Positions 23,150 to 30,363 of a DNA stretch of 32,184 nucleotides are shown here, one piece after another. The DNA is taken from NCBI GenBank assembly GCA_046714175.1, contig JBKKBI010000042.1, positions 1 through 32,184 on the forward strand, read 5' to 3'. Origin of the DNA: UBA11373 sp046714175. GTDB taxonomy: Bacteria > Actinomycetota > Acidimicrobiia > Spongiisociales > UBA11373. How positions within the stretch are numbered: the first letter of the stretch is position 1; the number at the start of each line of letters is the position of its first letter. Both the position numbers and the translations under genes were made by a program. A model generated the notes under the pieces. The model was not told where the DNA came from. It made no database searches and worked only from the letters and a program-made list of their open reading frames with translations.

Positions 23150-24571
23150 ATGCCGAGTCCCAAAGAAGTGCTCAAGATGCTGGCCGACGGCGAATACGAG
23201 TTCGTCGATCTCCGGTTCTGCGACCTTCCCGGCCAGGTGCAACACTTCACCGTTCCCGCGTCGGAGCTCACCGCGGCTTCGTTCGACGAGGGCTTCGGGT
23301 TTGACGGCTCTTCGATTCGAGGCTTTCAGGCGATCCACGAGTCGGACATGCTTCTGTTCCCCGACGCCGACACCGCGGTGGAGGACTCGTTTCGTGACCG
23401 GCGCACTCTGATCCTGTACTGCTGGGTGCGCGACCCGATCACCGGGCAACCCTACGAGAAGGATCCCCGGTTCATCGCCCAGAAGGCAGAGGCCTACTTG
23501 AAGACCACCGGGTTCGCCGACACTTCGTTTTGGGGGCCAGAGGCCGAGTTCTACATCTTCGACTCAGTGCGCTACGACCAGAGGCAACACACCGCGTTCT
23601 ACGAGATCGACTCCGAGGAAGGGGCGTGGAACAGCGGACGCGAGGAGCCGGGAGGGAACCTGGGGTACAAGCCAGGTTTCAAAGGGGGCTACTTCCCGGT
23701 GCCCCCCACCGACCACTTTCAGGACCTGCGCTCGGAGATGGCCGCCCGGCTGGCCGCCGCTGGAGTCCCGGTGGAGGTGCAGCACCATGAGGTTGGTACC
23801 GCGGGCCAGTCGGAGATCGACATTCGCTACGGCACGTTGCTGCAGACCGCCGACCGGGTGACCCTGTTCAAGTACGTGGTCAAGTCCACGGCGTGGCAGT
23901 TCGGCAAGACCGTCACCTTCATGCCCAAACCGATCTTCCAGGACAACGGATCGGGGATGCACTGCCATCAGAGCCTGTGGCTGGACGGCAAGCCCCTCTT
24001 TTACGACGAGACGGGCTATGCGGGCCTGTCCGAGATGGCCCGCTACTACATCGGCGGCCTGCTCAAGCATGCTCCATCGCTGATGGCCTGGGCGGCACCG
24101 ACCACCAACTCGTATCGCCGCCTCGTACCCGGCTATGAGGCGCCGGTGAACCTGGTGTACAGCCAGCGCAACCGCTCGGCGGCGATCCGGATACCCGTGG
24201 TGAGCCAGCGCCCGGAGTTGAAGCGGCTCGAGTTCCGTTGCCCCGACCCCTCGTCGAACCCGTATCTGGCGTTCTCGGCGATGCTCCTTGCCGGGCTCGA
24301 CGGAATCGCCAACCGGATCGACCCCGGGGCTCCGGTGGACAAGGACCTCTACGAGCTGCCTCCCGAGGAGCTGGCGAAGATCCCCACGGTGCCGGGCTCG
24401 CTGGAGGAGTCACTGGCGGCGCTCGAAGCCGACCACGAGTACCTGCTCGCCGGTGGTGTGTTCACCGAAGGCTTGATCCGGGATTGGATCGGCTACAAGC
24501 GAGCCTACGAGTTGGACCCGGTGCGGCTCCGCCCGCATCCCTGGGAGTTCATGCTCTATTACGACTGTTGA
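23150..24571 (+). CDS. glnA: Glutamine synthetase type I-beta (main GlnA)
   Basis: The 473-residue protein is the standard ammonia-assimilating enzyme: FDGSSIRGFQAIHESDM, WGPEAEFYIFDSV, VQHHEVGTAGQSEID, FMPKPIFQDNGSGMHCHQS and LVYSQRNRSAAIRIP. The adenylylation tyrosine Y401 is present in VDKDLYELPPEE, so activity should be tuned by GlnE, which is not in the window. Length and the C-terminal HPWEFMLYYDC are normal for type I-beta dodecamers. GAGGAG lies 7 nt before ATG 23150. It shares a 152-bp control region with the glnA2-type gene. A hairpin follows the stop codon. Confidence 0.96.
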   Translation: MPSPKEVLKMLADGEYEFVDLRFCDLPGQVQHFTVPASELTAASFDEGFGFDGSSIRGFQAIHESDMLLFPDADTAVEDSFRDRRTLILYCWVRDPITGQPYEKDPRFIAQKAEAYLKTTGFADTSFWGPEAEFYIFDSVRYDQRQHTAFYEIDSEEGAWNSGREEPGGNLGYKPGFKGGYFPVPPTDHFQDLRSEMAARLAAAGVPVEVQHHEVGTAGQSEIDIRYGTLLQTADRVTLFKYVVKSTAWQFGKTVTFMPKPIFQDNGSGMHCHQSLWLDGKPLFYDETGYAGLSEMARYYIGGLLKHAPSLMAWAAPTTNSYRRLVPGYEAPVNLVYSQRNRSAAIRIPVVSQRPELKRLEFRCPDPSSNPYLAFSAMLLAGLDGIANRIDPGAPVDKDLYELPPEELAKIPTVPGSLEESLAALEADHEYLLAGGVFTEGLIRDWIGYKRAYELDPVRLRPHPWEFMLYYDC

Positions 24572-24577
24572 GGTGAT

Positions 24578-24599
24578 GGTCGGCCGGCTACCGCCGACC
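24578..24599 (+). terminator. Hairpin terminator after glnA
   Basis: GGTCGGC / GCCGACC, a 7-bp GC-rich stem with an 8-nt loop, begins 6 nt after the glnA stop. There is no T-run. It lies directly before heptamer locus C. Confidence 0.55.
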
Positions 24600-24602
24600 G
24601 AC

Positions 24603-24668
24603 CAAGATTGCAGATTGCAGATTGCAGATGGCCCGCGGTAAGTCTGCTTTCTGCCTTCTGCCCTCTGC
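24603..24668. repeat. Heptamer inverted array, locus C (GCAGANN type)
   Basis: This is the clearest of the four loci. Plus-strand units: CAAGATT (degenerate), GCAGATT, GCAGATT, GCAGATG at 24603-24630. After a 10-nt spacer, four inverted units in perfect 7-bp phase occupy 24641-24668: AGTCTGC, TTTCTGC, CTTCTGC, CCTCTGC. Read on the minus strand these are GCAGAGG, GCAGAAG, GCAGAAA and GCAGACT. The first five bases are constant and the last two vary. The array sits between the glnA terminator and the wecA-like gene. Confidence 0.7.
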
Positions 24669-24699
24669 TGTGGGGGCGGGCGAACCGAGCCCGACCCGG

Positions 24700-24705
24700 T
24701 ACCCT
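24700..24705 (+). promoter_or_regulatory. -10-like box of wecA-like operon
   Basis: TACCCT lies 9 nt before ATG 24715, giving a leader of only 2-3 nt. No ribosome-binding site is present. Confidence 0.4.
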
Positions 24706-24714
24706 CCGCAGCGA

Positions 24715-25794
24715 ATGCGCATCCCTTACTCCGTGCTGTTGGCCGGGACCGCCTTCGTGGTCACGTTCGCGCTCACGCCATTGGTGATGGCCGCGGCGCG
24801 GCGCCTCGGCGTGGTGGACCGCCCCGGTCCGCGCCGCATCCACACCGCAGCCATTCCCACCGCCGGGGGCTTGGCAATGGCCGTGGCGGTTCTCGCGGCG
24901 GCGTGGGGGGCGCGTCTGGTGTCCGAGGCGGCTCGGACGACCCTCGACGTTCAGCCGCTGATCGGGATCACGCTGGCGGCGCTCATCGTGCTTCTCCTCG
25001 GGGTCGTCGATGACATCAAGGCGCTGAACCCGTGGTGGAAGATCGCCGGTGAGGTGCTGGCGGCATGCGTGCTGTACGCGTATGGGTTGGGCATCCCGCT
25101 GCTGACCAATCCGTTCGGGGAGGCAATCGAGACCGGGATCTTCGACCTCCCGCTCACGATCATCTGGGTGCTCGTCGTCGTGAACGCCATCAACCTCATC
25201 GACGGCATCGATGGCCTGGCGACGGGTGCGGTCTTCATCGCCGCCGTGACCCTCTGGTTCGTTGGCCGAACCAACGGCGACTTCTACGTGATGTTCGTCG
25301 CCTCCACGATGATCGGGGCAACCTTCGGTTTCCTGCGATACAACTTTCCCCCTGCCCGCGTGTTCATGGGTGACACTGGGAGTGGGTTCCTCGGTCTGCT
25401 ATTGGCCGCAGTGGCACTGCTGGAGAATCGCAAGGGCACGGCCGCGATCACCTTGCTATTTCCCTTGGTGGCGCTGGCGGTGCCGATCTCTGACAGCGTG
25501 ATCGCGTTCGTGCGCCGCGCGCTCGGAGGCCAGTCGGTATTCCACGCCGACAGCGAGCACATTCACCATCGCTTGCTCCGTATTGGCCTATCTCATCGCC
25601 ATGTTGTCTACGTGATGTGGTTCTTGTGCGCCTACTGCGGGGTGATGGCGATGGTGCTGGCCACACTGCCGCCCGGTTACGCCATGCTGCTGGCGGTGTT
25701 CCTCGCCGCCGGTGTGTTCTTTGCATTCCGCGGACTGGCGTTCATCGATCGGCTCCTCGCCGCCCGCCCCCAGCCGCCGGTTACCGAGGCGTGA
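24715..25794 (+). CDS. wecA: WecA/TagO-like undecaprenyl-phosphate sugar-1-phosphate transferase
   Basis: The 359-residue integral membrane protein has about 10-11 hydrophobic helices and the four family motifs: VVDDIKAL with D99/D100, NAINLIDGIDGLA, FMGDTGSGFLG and the histidine motif HADSEHIHHRLL. The last distinguishes WecA/TagO from MraY. The enzyme moves a sugar-1-phosphate, usually GlcNAc-1-P, from a UDP-sugar to undecaprenyl (or decaprenyl) phosphate, starting a cell-surface polymer. It overlaps the flippase gene by GTGA, so lipid-linked intermediate formation and export are encoded together. In Actinobacteria this gene often starts arabinogalactan or teichoic-acid linkage; the polymer here is unknown. 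Confidence 0.92.
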   Translation: MRIPYSVLLAGTAFVVTFALTPLVMAAARRLGVVDRPGPRRIHTAAIPTAGGLAMAVAVLAAAWGARLVSEAARTTLDVQPLIGITLAALIVLLLGVVDDIKALNPWWKIAGEVLAACVLYAYGLGIPLLTNPFGEAIETGIFDLPLTIIWVLVVVNAINLIDGIDGLATGAVFIAAVTLWFVGRTNGDFYVMFVASTMIGATFGFLRYNFPPARVFMGDTGSGFLGLLLAAVALLENRKGTAAITLLFPLVALAVPISDSVIAFVRRALGGQSVFHADSEHIHHRLLRIGLSHRHVVYVMWFLCAYCGVMAMVLATLPPGYAMLLAVFLAAGVFFAFRGLAFIDRLLAARPQPPVTEA

Positions 25795-27260
25795 GCCTTC
25801 CCGAGCCACCGTCGCTGGGCCGCGCCGCGGCGGGCGGGGCCATGTGGATGGGAGGCAGCCTTGTGGTGCAGATCTTGATCGGCATCGTCGCCCAGGTGGT
25901 GCTCGCCGGGATCCTCACCCCCCGCGACTTCGGGGTCTTCGCCCTGGTGGTGTCCCTCTCGCTCCTCTTCAGCAGTATCGGCAACTTCGGGATCAAGACA
26001 CTGATGTCACAGCGCACCCCCGACGAGATTGCCTCGCTGCGCCCCCCGGTGTTTCGGGTGGGGATGTTGGCCGCAGTGCTGGCCGCGGGGCTGATGGCAG
26101 CGACGAGTCCTGTTGCCGCCGCGGTGCTGGACGAACCGGATCTGGTCCGCCTGCTCCTGATCACCTCGGCTGCCTTCGTCCTCAAGCCTTTCACCGCGAT
26201 CACCACGGCTCTGTTGCAAGCCCACCTGCGCTTTGCCCAGGTCGCCCTGGCGTTTCTTGCTGCCGCGGTATCGCACTATGTGGTGGCGATCGTGTTGGCC
26301 CGGTCCGGCGCGGGAGCCCTCAGCCTCGTCGTCGGCTTGCAGGTGAATGCAGTCGTGATGGCGACGGTCCTGTGGGCGACTTCCCGGCACGAGCGTCGGG
26401 TCCGGGTCGCATCCGACATCTCGCCCCGTGGTGCCGCCCGCATGCTGGCATGGCCGTTGGCCGGAGAAGCGGCGGTAGATGCCACCGGACGGCTCGACTT
26501 CCTCATGCTCGGCCTCTTCGTGCGCACCGAGGTGGTCGGGGTCTACTACTTCGGGTACCAACTCGTGGTTCGGATCAACGAGCTGCTCACTGGCGTGGCC
26601 CGTAACGTGCTCTATCCCGCGCTGGCCCAGATTCCGGATCGGCCGGAGCGTCAGGCGGCGGGGGTGCAGCGCGCCGCGGTTCTCCTCACACTTGGCGGCG
26701 GAATCGTGGCCGCGGCTCTGGTGGCCTCGCTGTTTCCCATCGAAGAGATCCTGTGGGGCGGACGCTGGGAGGCGGCGGTGCCCACGATGATGCTGCTGGC
26801 CACCGTCGCTCCCGGCCAGGCGGTGCAGGCGGCGGTGGAACAGCTACTCAAGGTGAGGGGACGTTTTCGGCGGTGGGCCGGAGTGATCACGATCCGCGCA
26901 GTGGGGGGAGCCGTGGTCGCTCTGGGTGTCGGCCTGGTCCTGGGCGAGGCCGCCGATGCCACCGACATTGCGATCGCCATCGCCGCGTTCGTCACCGTCG
27001 AGGCGATCGTGGAAGCCATCGTGGTCGGGCGCGATCTCGGTCTGCCAGTGTTCCGCTACTGGGCGACCACTTTCCCGCCGTGGGTGATTCTCCTCGGGAG
27101 CGGGTGGGCCGCCGCCTGGCTGGTGTCCCGCCTCGAAACCAGGCCCTGGGTCGGAGTGATGTTGGGGATGGGGATCGTCGGCGTGGTGGGACTTCTGGTG
27201 GTCGGTGCGGCATGGCGCGCCGGTCATCTCGATGCCAACCGGAATGAGGCGCGCGCCTGA
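25791..27260 (+). CDS. Polysaccharide flippase (Wzx/oligosaccharide flippase family)
   Basis: The 489-residue membrane protein has about 12-14 hydrophobic helices with the N-terminal MOP/PST pattern GAMWMGGSLVVQILIGIVAQVVLAxxLTPRDFGVFAL. The similar stretch TEVVGVYYFGYQLV occurs midway. Flippases of this group turn lipid-linked oligosaccharides across the membrane. GTG 25791 overlaps the wecA-like stop by 4 nt, so the two products are coupled. It ends 17 bp from the convergent glycosyltransferase gene, with a shared hairpin between. Family is clear; substrate is inferred from neighbours only. Confidence 0.88.
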   Translation: MSLPEPPSLGRAAAGGAMWMGGSLVVQILIGIVAQVVLAGILTPRDFGVFALVVSLSLLFSSIGNFGIKTLMSQRTPDEIASLRPPVFRVGMLAAVLAAGLMAATSPVAAAVLDEPDLVRLLLITSAAFVLKPFTAITTALLQAHLRFAQVALAFLAAAVSHYVVAIVLARSGAGALSLVVGLQVNAVVMATVLWATSRHERRVRVASDISPRGAARMLAWPLAGEAAVDATGRLDFLMLGLFVRTEVVGVYYFGYQLVVRINELLTGVARNVLYPALAQIPDRPERQAAGVQRAAVLLTLGGGIVAAALVASLFPIEEILWGGRWEAAVPTMMLLATVAPGQAVQAAVEQLLKVRGRFRRWAGVITIRAVGGAVVALGVGLVLGEAADATDIAIAIAAFVTVEAIVEAIVVGRDLGLPVFRYWATTFPPWVILLGSGWAAAWLVSRLETRPWVGVMLGMGIVGVVGLLVVGAAWRAGHLDANRNEARA

Positions 27261-27269
27261 TGCGGGCTT

Positions 27270-27285
27270 GCGGGTTGTTACCCGC
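27270..27285. terminator. Bidirectional hairpin between converging flippase and GT2 genes
   Basis: GCGGGT-TGTT-ACCCGC forms a 6-bp stem that overlaps the last codons of the minus-strand glycosyltransferase and lies 9 nt past the flippase stop. Confidence 0.45.
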
Positions 27286-28429
27286 GACCCGTATCCCAGA
27301 CGGCGGCGCGGTGGCCGCCGAGGAATTGAACGATGCCGATGGCAACCGCCAGGTTGGATAGGCAGAAGAAGTGGATCGCGTTGAGAGGCCCGAACCGGCG
27401 TAGGCGGAGCGGACCAACCAGGAGCCCGACGAGATAGAACGCCGCCTGGCCGGCTCCGAATGCCGCCATTGCCCAATGCCGCCGCCACACCAACACATTG
27501 GCGACTCCCATCACGATGAGGAGTACGGGCGAGAGCACACGCAGCAGTTTGTGGGAGATGAGGAAGACCGCGAACCGACCGTGACGGAATGGGTTGAGCA
27601 GGGCCCGACCCCAAGTCAAGCCGCGGATGTTCTGCACCGTGATCCGCGACCGCTTGCGGATCTCCTGGCGGTCGCTGGCCACAGCGCTTTCGAAGCACAC
27701 CGCCCCTGGATCGAGGACGACTTGCAATCCCCGGGCTACGACCGCGAGGGGCACAACCAGGTCCTCAGCCAGGTCGCGGGGTACGTCCTGGGGGAAGAGT
27801 TCGGATCGCACCGCGAAGTAGGTACCCGACACAGAGGTGAGGGATGCCAGCTCGCTCTCCGCCTCCAGCACCCCGCTGTTGTATGACCAATATGCCTTTT
27901 CGCCGCCGCCGATCGGTGCATCGCCTGGAGCACGGAAGATGACACGGCCGGAGACCGCACCGATGCCCGGATCGGCGAACCGACCCGCCATGGAACGCAG
28001 CCCGGACGGCTCGAGTTGGCTGGTGGCGTCGGAGATCACGAGGATCTCACCCGAAGCCACGCCCACCCCGCGGCGGACTGCTGCCAGCTTCCCTCCCCGC
28101 GGTTCCTGGCGAACCAGGCGTACCCCGCGGCCGGCGAACCCGGCCACCAACTCATCGGTGCGATCGGAGGATGCGTCGGAAACGACGATCACCTCCAGGC
28201 GCCCCTGCGGGTAATCGAGACCGAGCACGTTCTCCAGCTTGGCGGTGATGACTGCCGCCTCGTTGTGCGCTGCGATGATCATCGTGACCGCAGGAAGGAC
28301 TCCGGGCTCGAGCCCGACCCGTCGCGGGGTGCGGGCGCGGTGGCGCCACAGCATCGCTCGCATGGCCAACGGATAGCCGACGTAGGTGTATGCCAGCAAG
28401 GCGAGGGCGCTGATGAATACGACCATCAT
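27278..28429 (-). CDS. Membrane-anchored family 2 glycosyltransferase
   Basis: The 383-residue protein has an N-terminal membrane helix (1-22), a GT-A domain (about 45-270) and three to four C-terminal helices (about 285-375). The GT-A motifs are MIIAAHNEAAVI, VVSDASSDRTDE, LVISDATSQLE and, later, EDLVVPL followed by RKRSRITVQNIRG, similar to the Q/RxxRW-type region of processive GT2 enzymes. It therefore resembles biofilm/cellulose-synthase-like transferases that add sugars on the cytoplasmic face. GAGGAAGG lies 9 nt before ATG 28429 (ATG 28426 is equivalent). It is likely co-transcribed with the upstream anchored protein gene (69 bp apart) and belongs with the wecA-like/flippase pair. Confidence 0.88.
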   Translation of the reverse strand: MMVVFISALALLAYTYVGYPLAMRAMLWRHRARTPRRVGLEPGVLPAVTMIIAAHNEAAVITAKLENVLGLDYPQGRLEVIVVSDASSDRTDELVAGFAGRGVRLVRQEPRGGKLAAVRRGVGVASGEILVISDATSQLEPSGLRSMAGRFADPGIGAVSGRVIFRAPGDAPIGGGEKAYWSYNSGVLEAESELASLTSVSGTYFAVRSELFPQDVPRDLAEDLVVPLAVVARGLQVVLDPGAVCFESAVASDRQEIRKRSRITVQNIRGLTWGRALLNPFRHGRFAVFLISHKLLRVLSPVLLIVMGVANVLVWRRHWAMAAFGAGQAAFYLVGLLVGPLRLRRFGPLNAIHFFCLSNLAVAIGIVQFLGGHRAAVWDTGRG

Positions 28430-28498
28430 CCAGCTCGACCCTTCCTCACGGCATTGCCCGGCGATTCAAGCAGGGGCGCCCCGATGAGCGCCGGGGGC

Positions 28499-29095
28499 CT
28501 AACCGGCGACTGTTGTCGTCGTCGTCGGTGTCGTCGCGGTGGTGCGGATGGCGACGATGGCGGCGAGCACCTCATCCATCTCGACGGCGAACTCCGCCAC
28601 CGCGGTTCGCCTTCTGGTGCCGTCGTCGGGAGCCTCTAGGCCGAGGATGATGTCTCCCACCTTGGCGGACAGATCTGACACCTCGATCACCAGGTTCACA
28701 TGTCCTTCCGCCAGGTCAGCTGGAACCCCGCTGACTTCGGTCACCGCACTCTCCCAGTCCTCGAGCTCACCCTGCACCTCGAGAAACTTGGTCTTGGCCT
28801 CGGCGAAGGTGATGGCCCGGTTGTCCCAGTCGTCGTTGATCTGCGCCACCTCGTCCTTGAAGGCGGTCGCCTGGTTCTCGAAGATGTCCAGGGTCACCAT
28901 GAACGAGGCGATGTCGGGGGGCAGGCTCGTGGTGGAACTGCTGCCATTCGTTGGGAACGGGGGAGTGGCGCTGGACGTGCCGGTCGGGTCGGACGCCGGT
29001 TCCAGGCTGTTTACAAAGGTATAAGTGAGCACGACCATTGCCACCACCAGCAATGGCAGAATCCAACGGCCGTGTCTCGGATCGGTGGTCTCCAC
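28499..29095 (-). CDS. Single-pass anchored protein with helical extracytoplasmic domain
   Basis: I recognise no family. The 198-residue protein has one N-terminal membrane helix (about 10-27, WILPLLVVAMVVLTYTF), a Ser/Thr/Pro linker (about 32-58), an acidic helical domain (about 60-180) and a Thr-rich C-terminus (TTPTTTTTVAG). The helix plus linker suggests a domain held outside the membrane. GTG 29095 is preferred over GTG 29134 because TACCGT lies exactly 7 nt before it, matching other leaderless genes here, and the longer form would leave only 27 bp to the divergent SDR gene. It sits upstream of the GT2 gene and may assist surface polymer assembly, from position only. Confidence 0.7.
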   Translation of the reverse strand: METTDPRHGRWILPLLVVAMVVLTYTFVNSLEPASDPTGTSSATPPFPTNGSSSTTSLPPDIASFMVTLDIFENQATAFKDEVAQINDDWDNRAITFAEAKTKFLEVQGELEDWESAVTEVSGVPADLAEGHVNLVIEVSDLSAKVGDIILGLEAPDDGTRRRTAVAEFAVEMDEVLAAIVAIRTTATTPTTTTTVAG

Positions 29096-29102
29096 GGGCG
29101 AA

Positions 29103-29108
29103 ACGGTA
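29103..29108 (-). promoter_or_regulatory. -10 box, leaderless start of the anchored protein gene
   Basis: TACCGT on the minus strand lies 7 nt before GTG 29095 and decides the start codon chosen. Confidence 0.45.
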
Positions 29109-29147
29109 GTAGCGATGCTGCGCTGGGTCGGCACCTTTGGCCACGGC

Positions 29148-29153
29148 TAGCCT
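29148..29153 (+). promoter_or_regulatory. -10 box of the folate-cluster SDR gene
   Basis: TAGCCT lies 8 nt before ATG 29162, giving a leader of zero to two bases. No ribosome-binding site is present. Confidence 0.45.
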
Positions 29154-29161
29154 CGCTGCTT

Positions 29162-29884
29162 ATGGAGCTGCGCGGGGCAACCGCCCTCGTCACCGGGGCC
29201 GCCCATCGCATCGGCCGGGCGGTGGCTCTGGGTCTGGCGAGCGCGGGATCCAACATTCTGCTCAATTTCCACACGTCGGCAGACGCGGCCGACGCCACTG
29301 CGGCCGAACTCCGGGCGATGGGGGTGGCGGTGAACGTGGTGCCGGGGAATCTGGCAGTGGATCCGGGTGCCGTTGTCCTCGCCGCCGCCGACCTGGCTCC
29401 GGTGCGAATCCTGGTGAACTCCGCAGCGGTCTTCCCCGATGACCGGCTGGAAGACGTAACCCGGGAGCAGTGGGAGCGGACCCTTGCGGTGAATCTCACC
29501 GCGCCGGTGTTTCTCACACAAGCTGTGGCACGCGCCCTGCCCCCTGGGGTGGAGGGAGCGGTCGTCAATGTCACCGATTGGCGCACTCTGCGCCCCTACC
29601 GGGATCACTTCTCCTACACCGTGGCCAAGGGAGCTCTCGATACCTTTACCCGAGCAGCCGCCGAGGCGCTGGCACCGCGCCTTCGGGTCAACGCCGTCGC
29701 TTTGGGTGCGATCCTCCCCCCGCCGGGCAAGGACTCCGCGTACCTGAAGGCGCTGGCCAAGGAGATTCCGCTGCAGCGGGTTGGGGGCACCGATCCGGTG
29801 GTGGCCGCGGTCCTGGCCTTGATCGAAAACGACTTCATCACCGGGGAGATTCTGCGCGTGGACGGGGGAGCGCATTTGAGATGA
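29162..29884 (+). CDS. Pteridine-reductase-like short-chain dehydrogenase
   Basis: The 240-residue Rossmann protein has the cofactor motif TGAAHRIGRAVAL, NSAAVF, and the active-site pair Y152/K156 in YTVAKGALDTFTRAAAE. In place of the usual catalytic Ser there is Asp (D139, VVNVTDW), as in pteridine reductase PTR1 and FolM. The TGxxxRIGRA beginning is also typical of that subgroup. PTR1/FolM enzymes reduce pterins or dihydropterins with NADPH. The gene precedes folB and folK-folE, which strongly supports a role in folate or tetrahydropterin metabolism, perhaps replacing dihydrofolate reductase activity. It is separated from folB by 116 bp holding heptamer locus D. Confidence 0.85.
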   Translation: MELRGATALVTGAAHRIGRAVALGLASAGSNILLNFHTSADAADATAAELRAMGVAVNVVPGNLAVDPGAVVLAAADLAPVRILVNSAAVFPDDRLEDVTREQWERTLAVNLTAPVFLTQAVARALPPGVEGAVVNVTDWRTLRPYRDHFSYTVAKGALDTFTRAAAEALAPRLRVNAVALGAILPPPGKDSAYLKALAKEIPLQRVGGTDPVVAAVLALIENDFITGEILRVDGGAHLR

Positions 29885-29887
29885 GGG

Positions 29888-29970
29888 CTACCCGCTACCC
29901 GCTGCCCGCAGGATCGCGTCACATCCCCCGCAGCGAGATAGCGAGGCAACGGGCAACGGGCAACGGGCCC
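29888..29970. repeat. Heptamer inverted array, locus D (CTRCCCG type)
   Basis: The plus-strand units are CTACCCG, CTACCCG and CTGCCCG at 29888-29908. Inverted units at 29943-29970 are GAGGCAA, CGGGCAA, CGGGCAA and CGGGCCC. The two arms can form an imperfect stem of about 25 bp with roughly 35 nt between, located between the SDR gene and folB. Confidence 0.65.
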
Positions 29971-29988
29971 AAGCCTCAAGACCGCAGG

Positions 29989-29994
29989 TAGATT
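29989..29994 (+). promoter_or_regulatory. -10 box, leaderless start of folB
   Basis: TAGATT lies 6 nt before ATG 30001; the gap is six C residues, so no ribosome-binding site exists. Confidence 0.5.
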
Positions 29995-30000
29995 CCCCCC

Positions 30001-30363
30001 ATGGACCAGGTCTTCATCAAGCACCTGCGGGTGCAGGGCATCATCGGCATCAATCCCGATGAGCGCACCAATCCGCAGGATGTGCTGGTGAATGTGACCA
30101 TGGACGTGGATCTTGCTCCTGCCGCGCGCAGCGATGAGATCGCCGATGCGGTCAATTACCGCACCGTCGCCAAGGCGATCGTCGCCCACGTCGAGGCAGG
30201 GTCGCCGATGCTGGTGGAGCGCCTGGCCTCCGAGATCGCCGCTCTTTGCCTTGCCGCCGACTCACGCGTCGCCGCGGTCGAAGTGGAGGTCGAAAAGCCT
30301 GGAGCGCTGCGGTTTGCCGAATCGGTCGGAGTGCGCATCAACCGGCGGCGGGGAGAGTCGTGA
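30001..30363 (+). CDS. folB: Dihydroneopterin aldolase FolB
   Basis: The 120-residue protein has the complete FolB pattern: GIIGINPDERTNPQDV with the substrate-binding Glu, VNYRTVAKAI, MLVERLASEIA and the lysine in VEVEKPGALRFAESVGV. FolB splits 7,8-dihydroneopterin into 6-hydroxymethyl-dihydropterin and glycolaldehyde. The next enzyme, FolK, starts in the GTGA overlap with the folB stop, so the two are translationally coupled. A leaderless -10 box directly upstream indicates a promoter inside the cluster. Confidence 0.96.
   Translation: MDQVFIKHLRVQGIIGINPDERTNPQDVLVNVTMDVDLAPAARSDEIADAVNYRTVAKAIVAHVEAGSPMLVERLASEIAALCLAADSRVAAVEVEVEKPGALRFAESVGVRINRRRGES

Noticed and set aside
24603..24668. 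Heptamer arrays as CRISPR repeats
   Set aside because: Units are 7 bp, degenerate, directly adjoining without spacers, and inverted; no cas genes are present.
24571..24714. A short coding gene in the 143-bp gap after glnA
   Set aside because: The gap is explained by a terminator hairpin, the heptamer array and the wecA-like -10 box; the reading frame through it is only an upstream extension of the wecA-like gene made of repeat-derived residues.
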